Source of the DNA: Streptomyces griseoluteus
GTDB lineage: Bacteria > Actinomycetota > Actinomycetes > Streptomycetales > Streptomycetaceae
Assembly (NCBI GenBank): GCA_000717735.1
Contig: JOBE01000007.1
Location: 62,001 to 126,000, forward strand
Length of the DNA: 64,000 nucleotides
Direction: 5' to 3'
Shown here: positions 8,502 to 16,601 of the stretch, piece by piece
Numbering within the stretch: position 1 is the first letter of the stretch
Layout of the letters: the number at the start of each line of letters is the position of its first letter
Made by a program: the position numbers and the translations under genes
Notes under the pieces: generated by a model
What the model saw: only the letters and a program-made list of their open reading frames with translations
What the model was told of the DNA's origin: nothing
Databases searched by the model: none

Positions 8502-9914
8502 GTGGCGAAGGGTCGCAAGAACGGCCTCTACGGAGGCGTCTCCGAGGAACTCTCCGCGCTGATGAGGACGGGGTGGGCGGACACCGAGCGGCACGGACTC
8601 GAGCCCGCAGAGCAGGCGCCGTACGCGGCCCTCCGCCGTGCCGCCCTCTCCGCGCGCTTCCCCGGCGAGCGCCTCGTGGTCCCCTCCGGCAATCTCAAGA
8701 CCCGCTCCAACGACGACACCTACCCCTTCCGCCCGTACAGCGGCTACGTGCACATGACGGGCGACCAGGCCCGCGACGGCGCCCTCGTTCTCGAACCCCG
8801 CGCGGACGGCGGCCACGACGCGTACTGCTACCAGCTGCCCCGCGACAGCCGCGACAACGACGAGTTCTGGATCGGCTACACCGCCGAGCTGTGGATGGGA
8901 CGCCGCCGCTCCCTCGCGGAGTCCGAGGTCGTCCTCGGGCTGCCCTGCCGCGACGTCCGCACCGCCGCAGGGGACCTGGCCGCGGGAGCGGGCGTGCCGA
9001 CCCGGATCGTGCGCGGCGTCGACCCGGTCCTCGAAGCCGCCGTCATCAGCGACGAGGAGCGCGACGACGAGCTGGAGGAGGCGCTGTCCGGACTCCGGCT
9101 CGTCAAGGACGCCTGGGAGATCGGCGAGATGCGCAAGGCCGTCGACTCCACGGTCCGCGGCTTCACCGACTGCGTCGGCGAGCTCTCGCGGGCGATCGCC
9201 TCGTCCGAGCGGTGGATCGAGGGCACCTTCTTCCGCCGGGCCCGCCTGGAGGGCAACCACGTCGGCTACGGCACGATCTGCGCCTCCGGCGAGCACGCCA
9301 CGATCATGCACTGGACGGACAACGACGGCCCCGTCAGGCCCGGTGACCTGCTGCTGCTCGACGCCGGCGTGGAGACCCACTCCCTCTACACCGCCGACGT
9401 CACCCGCACGCTCCCCGTCAGCGGCACCTTCACCCCGGTCCAGCGCCAGGTGTACGACGCGGTGTACGAGGCCCAGGAGGCAGGCATGGCCGCGGTCAAG
9501 CCGGGCGCCCCGTTCCGCGACTTCCACGAGGCCGCCCAGCGGCACCTGGCGGCGCGGCTCGTCGAATGGGGCTTCATCGAGGGCCCGGTCGACCGCGCGT
9601 ACGAGCTCGGCCTCCAGCGCCGCTTCACCATGGCCGGTACCGGGCACATGCTCGGCCTGGACGTCCACGACTGCGCGCAGGCCCGCAACGGCGAGCACGT
9701 CGACGGCCTCCTCGAACCCGGCATGGTGCTCACCGTCGAGCCGGGCCTGTACTTCCAGTCCGACGACCTGACCGTGCCCGAGGAGTGGCGGGGCATCGGC
9801 GTCCGCATCGAGGACGACCTCCTCGTCACCGACGAAGGCCACGAGAACCTGTCGGGGGACCTGCCCCGCTCCTCGGCCGAGGTCGAGGCCTGGATGGCGC
9901 GCGTCGCGGGCTGA
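8502..9914 (+). CDS. pepP: Aminopeptidase P family (Xaa-Pro aminopeptidase)
   Basis: A 470-residue metallopeptidase that removes an N-terminal residue preceding proline. The pita-bread fold ligands are visible: two Asp in LLLDAGVETHSLYTADVTRT, His in GTGHMLGLDVHDC, Glu in MVLTVEPGLYF and Glu in GVRIEDDLLVT. These bind two metal ions, usually manganese. The N-terminal AMP_N domain (GNLKTRSNDDTYPFR...YVHMTGDQ) is complete. The GTG at 8502 is preferred because a purine-rich GGAAGAAGG lies 8 bases upstream. It is followed by a strong hairpin terminator. The protein has no signal peptide and looks like a housekeeping gene. Confidence 0.93.
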   Translation: MAKGRKNGLYGGVSEELSALMRTGWADTERHGLEPAEQAPYAALRRAALSARFPGERLVVPSGNLKTRSNDDTYPFRPYSGYVHMTGDQARDGALVLEPRADGGHDAYCYQLPRDSRDNDEFWIGYTAELWMGRRRSLAESEVVLGLPCRDVRTAAGDLAAGAGVPTRIVRGVDPVLEAAVISDEERDDELEEALSGLRLVKDAWEIGEMRKAVDSTVRGFTDCVGELSRAIASSERWIEGTFFRRARLEGNHVGYGTICASGEHATIMHWTDNDGPVRPGDLLLLDAGVETHSLYTADVTRTLPVSGTFTPVQRQVYDAVYEAQEAGMAAVKPGAPFRDFHEAAQRHLAARLVEWGFIEGPVDRAYELGLQRRFTMAGTGHMLGLDVHDCAQARNGEHVDGLLEPGMVLTVEPGLYFQSDDLTVPEEWRGIGVRIEDDLLVTDEGHENLSGDLPRSSAEVEAWMARVAG

Positions 9915-9936
9915 GGCCACCGCGCCGAGAACGTCC

Positions 9937-9973
9937 CAGGGGTACGGGTGCGGGCACCGCACCCGTACCCCTG
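9937..9973 (+). terminator. Hairpin terminator after pepP
   Basis: A perfect 17-bp inverted repeat with a 3-base loop (CAGGGGTACGGGTGCGG, loop GCA) starts 22 bases after the pepP stop. There is no U-tract, as is usual for actinobacterial terminators. Confidence 0.75.
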
Positions 9974-10115
9974 TACGGATACCGGGCGTGCGGGCGAGAT
10001 CGGGCCGCCCGTACATTCACCGATTCAGGTGACAGCGGTCGAGGCGAAACGTCCCTCCCCGGAGCGGGGCGGCCACGCTCGAAGCGACACATGGAGCCAC
10101 CCTGTGGAGCGTCCG

Positions 10116-10496
10116 ATGCAGCTGATTCCCCGTCATGACCCGCACCTCGTCGTCCGCTCGACCGGCGGTCTGACCGTCGCCGCCCTGCGCGGCGAACTCG
10201 ACCTCGTCCTCGTCCGGCATCTGAGACCCGAGCTCGACGCCCTCGTCCGGGAGTGCGACGCCCTCACCGTCGACATCCGGCGCCTCACCTTCTGCGACGC
10301 CACCGGGCTCGGCCTCCTCGCCCACTGCGCCGGGCGCACGCGCGGGCGCGGTGCGCACTGGAGGCTCGTCTGCGACCAGCCCTGGATCCTCCGGCTCATC
10401 CGCCTGACGGCGCTCGGCGACCTGCTCTGCCCGGAGCCGGGACTGCCGGATCAGCCGGATCCGTCGGACCCCGGGGTGACGAGCCCCGTCTCGTAG
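10116..10496 (+). CDS. STAS-domain anti-sigma factor antagonist
   Basis: A 126-residue STAS protein of the SpoIIAA/BldG group, which binds anti-sigma kinases to free sigma factors. The domain runs from [24 protein letters not shown] to LTALGDLL. The conserved loop reads [10 protein letters not shown]. In SpoIIAA-type proteins the residue after the Asp is the phosphorylated Ser, and here it is Ala followed by Thr, so normal phospho-switching is doubtful. GTG at 10104 (GGAG 7 bases upstream) is an alternative start adding four residues. The tail is Pro/Asp-rich. The 3' end overlaps the degenerate response regulator on the other strand. Confidence 0.83.
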   Translation: MQLIPRHDPHLVVRSTGGLTVAALRGELDLVLVRHLRPELDALVRECDALTVDIRRLTFCDATGLGLLAHCAGRTRGRGAHWRLVCDQPWILRLIRLTALGDLLCPEPGLPDQPDPSDPGVTSPVS

Positions 10497-11147
10497 GCGG
10501 CGATCACCGCCTGGGCCCGGTCCCGCAGCCGGAGCTTCGACAGGATGCGGGCCACGTGCGTCTTCACCGTCGCCTCGCTCAACCGGAACCGCGCGGCCGG
10601 CTCGGCGTTGCTGTGACCGCGCGCCAGGCTTCGAGGACCTCCAGCTCGCGCGGTGTGAGGGTGGCCAGTTCACGGTGCGGGGCGGCCGGACGTCCCCCGG
10701 GGGCGGCGAAGCGCTCGACAAGGCGGCGGGTGATCGCGGGGGTGAGCGGCGCGTCCCCGGAGCGGACGAGCCGGACCGCCGCCGTCAGGTGCTCCGGCGT
10801 GACGTCCTTGAGCAGGAAGCCGCTCGCGCCCGCGCCGAGCGCCGCGTACACGTACTGGTCGAGGTCGTACGTGGTGAGGACGACGATCCTGGGCGGCGCC
10901 GACGCGTCCGCGAGGATGCGGCGCGTGGCCTCCAGGCCGTCGGTGCCCGGCATCCGGATGTCCATCAGGACGACGTCCGGCGGGTCCGCCGCACCGCCAC
11001 CGCCGCCGCGTCCCCGTCGGCGGCCTCCGCGACCGCCTCGATGCCCTCGGCGGCGAGGATCATCCGGAAACCGGTCCGCACCAGGGCCTGGTCGTCGACG
11101 ATCACCACACGCGGAGGACCGGACGCCCCGACAACCCTGATCGCCAT
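10451..11147 (-). pseudogene. NarL/LuxR-type response regulator with two frameshifts
   Basis: The minus strand encodes all parts of a response regulator but in three frames. A receiver start (RVVIVDDQALVRTGFRMIL) is in one frame. From about 10980 the rest of the receiver is in another (DVVLMDIRMPGTDG, then VVLTTYD and GFLLKD). At about 10626 a one-base loss splits the HTH, so that EVLEA continues as [25 protein letters not shown] in the third frame, ending at TGA 10451-10453. The start region runs head-on into the FtsX fragment, so the native 5' end and the partner kinase are missing. Sequencing error could explain the indels but not the lost neighbours. Confidence 0.75.
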
Positions 11148-11559
11148 GCTCACGCTGATGCTGGTGGCCGTGGCCTGTCTCGGGGTCCTCAGCACGGTGG
11201 TCCTCGACACCCGCGACCGGGTCCGCGACCTGGGCGTCTACAGGGCCCTGGGGATGACCCCGCGTCAGACGATCGCCCAGGTGCTCACCTCGGTCGGTGT
11301 GGTCGGTGCGGTCGGTGCGGTCGGCGTGGTGGCGGGGGTGATCGGGGTGCCCCTCGGCGTGGCGCTCCACCGCCTGGTGGTGCCGGCGATGGGCCGTGCG
11401 GCCGGCACCACGATCCCGCCCGCCGACATCGACGTGTACGGCGCGCCCCTGCTCCCGCTCCTCGCGGCGGCGGGTGTGGTGATCGCGACCGCCGGCGCCC
11501 TGCTGCCGGCGGGCTGGGCGGCCCGCACGGCCACGGCACGGGCCCTGCGGGCGGAGTAG
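11146..11559 (+). pseudogene. FtsX-like ABC transporter permease, C-terminal fragment
   Basis: The 138 residues MLTLMLVAVACLGVLSTVVL ... TATARALRAE are the last part of an FtsX-type permease, with three hydrophobic segments and the usual VLDTRDRVRDLGVYRALGMTPRQ cytoplasmic loop between them. Permeases of this family are about 400-850 residues, so most is missing, and no ATPase gene is beside it. The 5' boundary coincides with the broken start of the response regulator on the opposite strand. That suggests one deletion removed a kinase, an ATPase and most of the permease of a two-component/ABC module. Confidence 0.72.
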
Positions 11560-11565
11560 CGAGGC

Positions 11566-12060
11566 CTACGGCTCGACTGCGGGGTGCCGGGCCGGCTCGT
11601 CCCGGCGCAGGGTGAGGAAGATCAGCAGGGCGAAGGCGGCGAACGCCGCAGCCGTGCGGGCGTAGTTGAACGCCTCCCAGCGGTTCAGGATGTCGGCGTG
11701 GTCGGCGGGGGCCGACGTGACCGCCCACTCCTTGATGCGGCCGTTGATGGGGACGTTCCCGAGACGGGTGATCAGGAAGGACGCCACGGCGAGGAGCCCG
11801 GCCCCGCCGGCCAGCCACCGCGTGGAGCCGCGGGTGAGGGCGGCGAGCGCGAGGGCGCTGAGCGCCGAGAGGGCCATGGCGCCCTGCATGGTGATGCCGT
11901 TCATCTCCATCAGCCGGGCGTGGAAGGACAGCCTCATGTCGAGCGGTACGGCGTCGAAGGTGGGGACGAGGTTCGCCGCTCCGTAGCCGAAGGCGCCGGC
12001 GAGGGTGCCGGTGGACAGCAGGGCCAGGACCTGGACCATGCGGACGCGCACGTGGATCAC
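11566..12060 (-). CDS. DUF1772 (anthrone oxygenase-like) membrane protein
   Basis: A 164-residue protein with four predicted membrane helices (near 10-30, 55-75, 82-98 and 138-155). It has the DUF1772 pattern, including NLVPTFDAVPLDMRLSFHARLMEMNG and a conserved NRWEAFNYART near the last helix. Some relatives are small non-haem oxygenases in polyketide pathways; most are uncharacterised. Its ATG overlaps the stop of the upstream SnoaL-like ORF by 4 bp (ATGA), so the two form an operon. The operon lies divergent from a TetR gene and is a plausible target of it. Confidence 0.78.
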   Translation of the reverse strand: MIHVRVRMVQVLALLSTGTLAGAFGYGAANLVPTFDAVPLDMRLSFHARLMEMNGITMQGAMALSALSALALAALTRGSTRWLAGGAGLLAVASFLITRLGNVPINGRIKEWAVTSAPADHADILNRWEAFNYARTAAAFAAFALLIFLTLRRDEPARHPAVEP

Positions 12061-12466
12061 TTCCCGGTCTCGGGTTCGGTGGGGTCGACGGGCCGGGTGA
12101 GCTGCTCGGCCCGTCGCAGCAGGCCGTCGGGGGTGAACTCGGCGAACATGTGGACCCGGGTGGAGACGTTTCCGCCCTTGCGCTGGCGGGCGTGGATCGT
12201 GAAGCGGGCCGCGATCCGGTCGCCGTCCGCGAACGCCTCGTGCACCTCGAAGAGGAACGCCCGCAGGTTCCTGCGTACCGGGCGGAGGTGGGCGACGAGC
12301 CGGTCCCAGTCGAGCGGCACCCCGTCGGAGACCTGGACGACGTCACGGGTGAAGAACCGGGACATCAGCTCTGCGGGGTCTTCCGAGCCGTGCGCGACGG
12401 CTTCGGTGAAGGTCGTGAAGGAGTCGGCGACGAACTGGCCGGGGGTTTCGTGTGAGGAGGGTGCAC
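12057..12466 (-). pseudogene. SnoaL/NTF2-like protein with a likely 5' frameshift
   Basis: The C-terminal 102 residues (ATG at 12363-12365) form an NTF2/SnoaL-like fold segment (FFTRDVVQVSDGVPLDWDRLVAHL ... RFTIHARQRKGGN). Similarity continues upstream in the same frame (PGQFVADSFTTFTEAVAHGSEDPAEL) with no start codon before a stop. A good GTG start with GGAG in front lies at 12464-12466, one base out of frame. A single extra C in the C5 run (12441-12445, G on the plus strand) would restore a protein of about 136 residues. It is therefore either a recent frameshift or an assembly error. It is coupled to the DUF1772 gene. Confidence 0.6.
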
Positions 12467-12507
12467 CGTGCTCCTGCCGTGCGGAGGGCCGTAACCCGAG
12501 AAAGATC

Positions 12508-12525
12508 TCTTACATGTCCGTAAGA
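12508..12525. promoter_or_regulatory. Candidate TetR operator and promoter
   Basis: The inverted repeat TCTTAC-atgtcc-GTAAGA sits between the divergent SnoaL/DUF1772 operon and the TetR gene. A TATAAC hexamer (12526-12531) follows directly and could be the -10 of the TetR promoter. A further GTAAGAG copy lies at 12556-12562, touching the TTG start. The placement suggests autorepression and control of the divergent operon. Confidence 0.55.
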
Positions 12526-12562
12526 TATAACTGGATCGTTATTTCTGACAAGGGTGTAAGAG

Positions 12563-13186
12563 TTGACTGCCTTCGAGACCTCCGGACAACCGTCGGGGGA
12601 GCGGCCCCGCCGTCGCGCCGACGCCGAGCGCAGCCGGGTCGCCGTCCTGGACGCCGCCGTACGGCTGCTCGCCCGGCGGCCCGACGCCGGAATGGCCGCC
12701 ATCGCCGCCGAGGCCGGGGTGACCCGACAGACCGTCTACGCGCACTTCGGCACCCGGGACGCACTCCTCGGGGCCGTCGCCGACCGGATCACGGACCAGG
12801 CCATGGCCGCGATGGACGAGGCCGAGGAGAGCGGCGGCCCGGCGCTCGGCTCGCTGCTGCGGCTCCAGGACATCGGCTGGCGTCTGTTCGAGCGCAACCC
12901 GGTGCTCCTCGGCCTCCCGGGCGGCCGCGCCGGGCCCGCCGCTGACGCGTCCCGGCACGAGTCCGTCGCGGCCCGGCTCACCCGGCTCGTCGAACAGGGA
13001 CAGGCATCGGGCGAGTTCGACCCCGCGCCCCCCGCCGGCTGGCTGGTCGCCGCGATCATCGCCCTCGGGCACGCGGCGGGCGACGAGGTCGGGGCGGGCC
13101 GCATGCCGGTGCGGGAGGCGGCGGCGTGGCTACGGGTCGCCACCCTCGCCCTCCTGGGGGCCGGGCGCCGTGACCCGGCGTCCTGA
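12563..13186 (+). CDS. TetR/AcrR family transcriptional regulator
   Basis: A 207-residue TetR-type repressor. The helix-turn-helix is at about residues 44-66 (MAAIAAEAGVTRQTVYAHFGTRDALL), followed by an all-helical ligand domain and a C-terminus rich in Ala/Leu. It starts with TTG directly after the palindromic region, and the ribosome site is weak, so the true start could differ by a few codons. It probably controls the divergent SnoaL/DUF1772 pair. Ligand unknown. Confidence 0.88.
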   Translation: MTAFETSGQPSGERPRRRADAERSRVAVLDAAVRLLARRPDAGMAAIAAEAGVTRQTVYAHFGTRDALLGAVADRITDQAMAAMDEAEESGGPALGSLLRLQDIGWRLFERNPVLLGLPGGRAGPAADASRHESVAARLTRLVEQGQASGEFDPAPPAGWLVAAIIALGHAAGDEVGAGRMPVREAAAWLRVATLALLGAGRRDPAS

Positions 13187-13261
13187 CCGGGAGGGCGTGC
13201 CAGGCCCTCCGGCCGACGAAATCCCGTGGCAGCGGGGGCCCTTGGCCGTGATGATGGCCGG

Positions 13262-13888
13262 ATGGATCACTATGCCGGGCCCGCCCCGCAGACACGGCCC
13301 GCGAGCGTCGTGCCGGCACGGCCCGTGGACGCCCTGGTCGTCGTGGACGTGCAGTCGGCCTTCGTCACCGGTGACGGGGCCGTGCCCGCGGCCGCCCGGC
13401 TCGTCGACCGTACGACCGACCTGATCGCGCGGGCCCGGAGGGACGGGGCGCTCGTGGTCCACCTCCAGAACGACGGACCGCCCGGCGCGGAGGACGAACC
13501 CCACACACCGGGCTGGCGGCTCCACCACCCCGTCGAGGCCGGGCCCATGGAGATGGTCGTCCGCAAGCCGCACGACGACGGCTTCCAGGAGACCCCGCTG
13601 GGCGGCCTGCTCGCCGACGCGGGGGTGCGGGCCGTCGCCGTCTGTGGCGTGATGTCCGAGATGTGCGTCCAGGCGACGGCCCGTACGGCCCTGGCGCGCG
13701 GCTACCGCGTCGTCGTGCCGCACGACGCCCACGCGACCCAGGACATCCCGGCCGCGCCCGGCGTCAGTGAGGCGATATCCGCCGCGACGGTGTCCCGGGT
13801 CGCGGCGTACGCGCTCGGGAGCGACGCGGAGGTCACCGTGGCCGCCGCCGACGTCACGTTCACGGCGCCAGTACCGACGGCGGCCTGA
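13262..13888 (+). CDS. Isochorismatase-family cysteine hydrolase
   Basis: A 208-residue alpha/beta hydrolase of the isochorismatase superfamily, which includes nicotinamidases and ureidohydrolases. Catalytic residues can be placed: Asp29 (VVVDVQSAF), Lys in MVVRKPHDDGF and Cys in GVMSEMCVQATART, with the cis-peptide GVMSE before it. Length is normal. The substrate cannot be told from sequence alone. It follows the TetR gene after 75 bases and may be cotranscribed, although nothing links the functions. Confidence 0.88.
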   Translation: MDHYAGPAPQTRPASVVPARPVDALVVVDVQSAFVTGDGAVPAAARLVDRTTDLIARARRDGALVVHLQNDGPPGAEDEPHTPGWRLHHPVEAGPMEMVVRKPHDDGFQETPLGGLLADAGVRAVAVCGVMSEMCVQATARTALARGYRVVVPHDAHATQDIPAAPGVSEAISAATVSRVAAYALGSDAEVTVAAADVTFTAPVPTAA

Positions 13889-13928
13889 GGCCCCACGACC
13901 GACCAGGGCCCGAGGCCCGGCTCGGGGA

Positions 13929-14591
13929 TCAGCCCCTGAAGGCCTCCGTGCGCTCGGGGGAGGCCTCGTCGAGGGCCTTCTTCACGGAGTCGACGCCCTC
14001 CCGGAGGCCGTAGACCGGGGTGCCCGGCTGCTGGCGCCAGGAGTCGTCGATCCCGCCCGCGTCCACGGTGTCGAAGCCCAGCTCGTCGATGAGGAGCCGT
14101 ACCTTCTCCTTCGCCGCCGCGTCGTCCCCCGCCACGGGCAGGGCGAGGCGCTCGGGGTCGCCCGCCGGGAGCGGCCGGTCCAGGATGTCCTGCGCGTAGG
14201 TCCCGTTGAACGCCTTGACGACCGGGTGGCCGATCTGCAGCTCGGTCCAGCGGCTCTCCGTCAGTCCGCCGTCCTCGATGGCGTCGATGCGGCCGTCGCG
14301 CTCCCGGGGGTAGTAGTTGCCGGTGTCGAGGACGGCGAAGCCGTCGGCCGCGCCGTCGAAGAGTCCGGCCGGAAGGTCCGGGACGTTCTTCAGGGGGATG
14401 GTGACGACGACGACCTCGGCGCCCCGGGCGGCCTCCTGGACGGTGACGGCGGTGGCGCCGGTCTCGGCGGTGAGCGCGGTGAGGGTCTCAGGTCCCCGCG
14501 AGTTGGCGACCGACACGTCATGGCCGAGGGTCGTGAGGCGGCGGGTGAGGTTGCCGCCGATGTTGCCGGCTCCGATGATGCCGATCTTCAT
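13929..14591 (-). CDS. NADP-binding F420-reductase-like oxidoreductase
   Basis: A 220-residue Rossmann protein of the NADP_oxidoreductase/coenzyme-F420-dependent family, with GIIGAGNIGGNL at residues 4-15 and VVVTIPLKNVPDLP further on. Relatives reduce F420 or act on unknown small molecules. It is divergent from an ArsR-family gene, with a perfect palindrome between them, which makes it the likely regulated target. Such ArsR-reductase pairs are common in actinomycetes. The ATG start is unambiguous, with a purine-rich GAGAAGGAAAC stretch upstream. Confidence 0.85.
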   Translation of the reverse strand: MKIGIIGAGNIGGNLTRRLTTLGHDVSVANSRGPETLTALTAETGATAVTVQEAARGAEVVVVTIPLKNVPDLPAGLFDGAADGFAVLDTGNYYPRERDGRIDAIEDGGLTESRWTELQIGHPVVKAFNGTYAQDILDRPLPAGDPERLALPVAGDDAAAKEKVRLLIDELGFDTVDAGGIDDSWRQQPGTPVYGLREGVDSVKKALDEASPERTEAFRG

Positions 14592-14682
14592 GCCGTTTCC
14601 TTCTCTGCTGGTCTGAACCGGTCAGGGACTGCAGCGGCCGGCCCCCCGTCACGTGCCCCGGAGGCCGACGGGGGCGACAACG

Positions 14683-14702
14683 AATTGCAGAACTCTGCAA
14701 TT
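14683..14702. promoter_or_regulatory. Candidate ArsR operator
   Basis: AATTGCAG-AACT-CTGCAATT is a perfect palindrome with 8-bp arms, unusually AT-rich for the region. It lies between the divergent reductase (start 14591) and ArsR gene (start 14781). The form is that expected of a dimeric ArsR-family repressor site. Confidence 0.7.
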
Positions 14703-14780
14703 CCCTCCATGCTGGTCGGGCCGCGCGTCCGGACACACCCCGGCGCGGCACTCGCCCCCGCCACCCCCGGAGGACAGACC

Positions 14781-15122
14781 GTGCCGGTCCCGCTCTACCA
14801 GGCCAAGGCCGAGTTCTTCCGGATGCTGGGTCATCCGGTACGCATCCGGGTCCTGGAGCTCCTCCAGGACGGGCCCCTGCCGGTACGGGAGTTGCTCGCC
14901 CGGATCGAGGTCGAACCCGCCGCGCTCTCGCAGCAGCTCGCCGTCCTGCGCCGCTCCGGAATCGTCACGTCCACGCGCGAGGGGGCGACCGTCGTCTACA
15001 CGCTCGCCGGTGGAGACGTGGCCCAGCTGATGCAGGCCGCCCGGCGGATCCTCACCGAGATGCTCACCGGTCAGGGCCGGCTCCTCGCGGAACTCCGTGA
15101 GAGCGAGTCCGCCACCCGATGA
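14781..15122 (+). CDS. ArsR/SmtB family winged-helix regulator
   Basis: A 113-residue ArsR-type repressor with the core LGHPVRIRVLELLQDGPLPVRELLARIEVEPAALSQQLAVLRRSGIVTSTREGATVVYTL. The metal-binding CVC motif of the alpha-3 helix is absent, so it probably senses an organic or redox signal. The GTG at 14781 has GGAGG 7 bases upstream. The stop overlaps a possible ATG of the next ORF (ATGA at 15119), but the domain of that protein begins later. It likely represses itself and the divergent reductase. Confidence 0.87.
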   Translation: MPVPLYQAKAEFFRMLGHPVRIRVLELLQDGPLPVRELLARIEVEPAALSQQLAVLRRSGIVTSTREGATVVYTLAGGDVAQLMQAARRILTEMLTGQGRLLAELRESESATR

Positions 15123-15184
15123 CCACCCGGGGCGGGCCCCGGTGCTTCCGCGGTGCTCCCCGTACGAGAAAGTTGACGACGCAC

Positions 15185-15586
15185 ATGACCATCGAATGGC
15201 GCTACACCGTCCAGCGGGACCTGGGCGTACTGTCCCTCGCCGGGTTCCTCGGAGCCGACGCCGTGGGGCGGTTCACCGGGGCCGTGGGGTGGGCGGTCGC
15301 GCGCGGCACGGGACCGGTCGTCCTCGACCTGACCCGGCTGCGCGGCTGGTCGGTGGGCGGACAACTCGCCGTCGCGGAGGCGGCGCTCCGGCTCCGGGCC
15401 GAGGGCCGGGGTCTCGAACTGGCCGCGATACCCGCCGACGGCACCCTGGTGCCCACGGGTGAAGGGCCCGCCGTCCCGGTCCACCGCGACCTGGCCGCCG
15501 CGCTCGCCGCCCACCGGGACGCGGGCGCCGAGCAGCGGGCGTGGCGCAGCGACGCCTGGCCGAGCGAGGCGCCGCCGGGCGTGTGA
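15185..15586 (+). CDS. STAS-like anti-sigma factor antagonist
   Basis: A 133-residue protein with a degenerate STAS-like fold: MTIEWRYTVQRDLGVLSLAGFLGADAVGRFTGAVGW, then PVVLDLTRLRGWSVGGQLAVAEAA. The loop where the phosphorylatable Ser normally sits reads LRGWSVGG, as in a common Streptomyces subgroup of anti-sigma antagonist paralogues. An upstream ATG at 15119 overlapping the ArsR stop would add 22 residues unlike the family, so 15185 is preferred. Partner anti-sigma factor not visible. Confidence 0.68.
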   Translation: MTIEWRYTVQRDLGVLSLAGFLGADAVGRFTGAVGWAVARGTGPVVLDLTRLRGWSVGGQLAVAEAALRLRAEGRGLELAAIPADGTLVPTGEGPAVPVHRDLAAALAAHRDAGAEQRAWRSDAWPSEAPPGV

Positions 15587-15629
15587 CCGCCGGCCGGGCG
15601 TTTCGGCTCCGGATCGGCCCGCCGGATGC

Positions 15630-16076
15630 TCAGGTGCGGGCCAGCTCGGCGTTCGCGCGGTCCGTGATCAGGGTGAGTACCCGTCCCGCGACCGCGAGGT
15701 CCTCGGCCGGGATGCCGGCGTACAGCCGTGCGGAGATCTCGGCGGTCTCGGTCCCCGTGGTCTCGTGCAGTTCGCGTCCGGCGTCCGTGAGGAGCAGCCG
15801 GGACGCCTCCGCCGGATCCTCCTCCAGCAGTTTCGCGGCCGTCAGTTCGTCGACGACGACGCGGACGGCCGGTTCGCCGATCTTCAGCGAACCGTCGACG
15901 TCACGGACGAGCTGGTCCCTGCCGATGGAACCGCCCGCGTGGACGACGGCCCGGAGCGTCACGCCGTGGTGGAAGGTGGCGCCGTGCCGGGCCAGCACGC
16001 CCTCCAGGAGGGCGCGTGAGGCGTAGTGCGCCAGGGCGATGACCCGGCCGTCGGTGGTCGGTGCGGTGGTGGTCAT
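15630..16076 (-). CDS. Winged-helix (MarR-like) protein
   Basis: A 148-residue protein resembling a MarR fold: a start helix (ALAHYASRALLEGVLARHGATFHHGVTLRAVV), a winged-helix core (GRDQLVRDVDGSLKIGEPAVRVVVDELTAAKLLEED) and a C-terminal dimer helix. It overlaps the MarR gene upstream by 4 bp (ATGA), so both are made together. Two MarR-type proteins in one operon could form a heterodimer or one may sense the ligand. Targets unknown. Confidence 0.75.
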   Translation of the reverse strand: MTTTAPTTDGRVIALAHYASRALLEGVLARHGATFHHGVTLRAVVHAGGSIGRDQLVRDVDGSLKIGEPAVRVVVDELTAAKLLEEDPAEASRLLLTDAGRELHETTGTETAEISARLYAGIPAEDLAVAGRVLTLITDRANAELART

Positions 16077-16558
16077 GACTGCTCCTCGTCGTTCTCGGTG
16101 TGCGGATCAAGAGGTGCGTCGAGCAGGGTCGCCAGTTCACGGGTGAACTGGCGGGTACGCGGGTCGTCCTGTCCCCCGAGCGGCTCGAGGAGCTGGTCGA
16201 GGAGTCCCTGGACCACCTTGATCGCGCGGCGCGTGACGTCGTGCCCCTGCTCGGTGAGCGACAGCTGCATGGCGCGCGGGTCGTCCGGGTCCCGGGTGCG
16301 GGCGACGAGCCCTGCGGTCTCCAGGGCTCGGGCGAGCTTGGAGACGTACAGCGGTTCGAGCCCCGTGTGTTCGGCGAGCCGGCGCTGGCTGGGCCGCAGC
16401 CCGGAGCGCGACATGCCGTACAACGACGCCACCACCACGTACTGGGCGTGGGTCAGGCCCAGCGGTGCGACCGCCCGGTCGACGGCGACCCGCCACTTCA
16501 TGGACAGGCGCCAGACCAGGAATCCCGCCGTGGCGCCTTCGTTCGATGAACTCACCAC
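16073..16558 (-). CDS. MarR family transcriptional regulator
   Basis: A 161-residue MarR protein with the typical core [48 protein letters not shown]. Two GTG codons in a row (16558 and 16555) can start it. Directly in front is a pair of 12-bp direct repeats, the likely operator. The stop overlaps the downstream winged-helix gene by 4 bp. Confidence 0.88.
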   Translation of the reverse strand: MVSSSNEGATAGFLVWRLSMKWRVAVDRAVAPLGLTHAQYVVVASLYGMSRSGLRPSQRRLAEHTGLEPLYVSKLARALETAGLVARTRDPDDPRAMQLSLTEQGHDVTRRAIKVVQGLLDQLLEPLGGQDDPRTRQFTRELATLLDAPLDPHTENDEEQS

Positions 16559-16568
16559 AGATACGGTA

Positions 16569-16595
16569 CATGGCTACTATATCCATGGCTACTAT
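16569..16595. promoter_or_regulatory. Direct repeats upstream of MarR operon (candidate operator)
   Basis: CATGGCTACTAT occurs at 16569-16580 and again at 16584-16595, 15 bp apart, immediately before the MarR start. The stretch is AT-rich compared with its surroundings. Position and repeat form suggest an autoregulatory MarR site. Confidence 0.55.
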
Positions 16596-16601
16596 TTTCC
16601 C

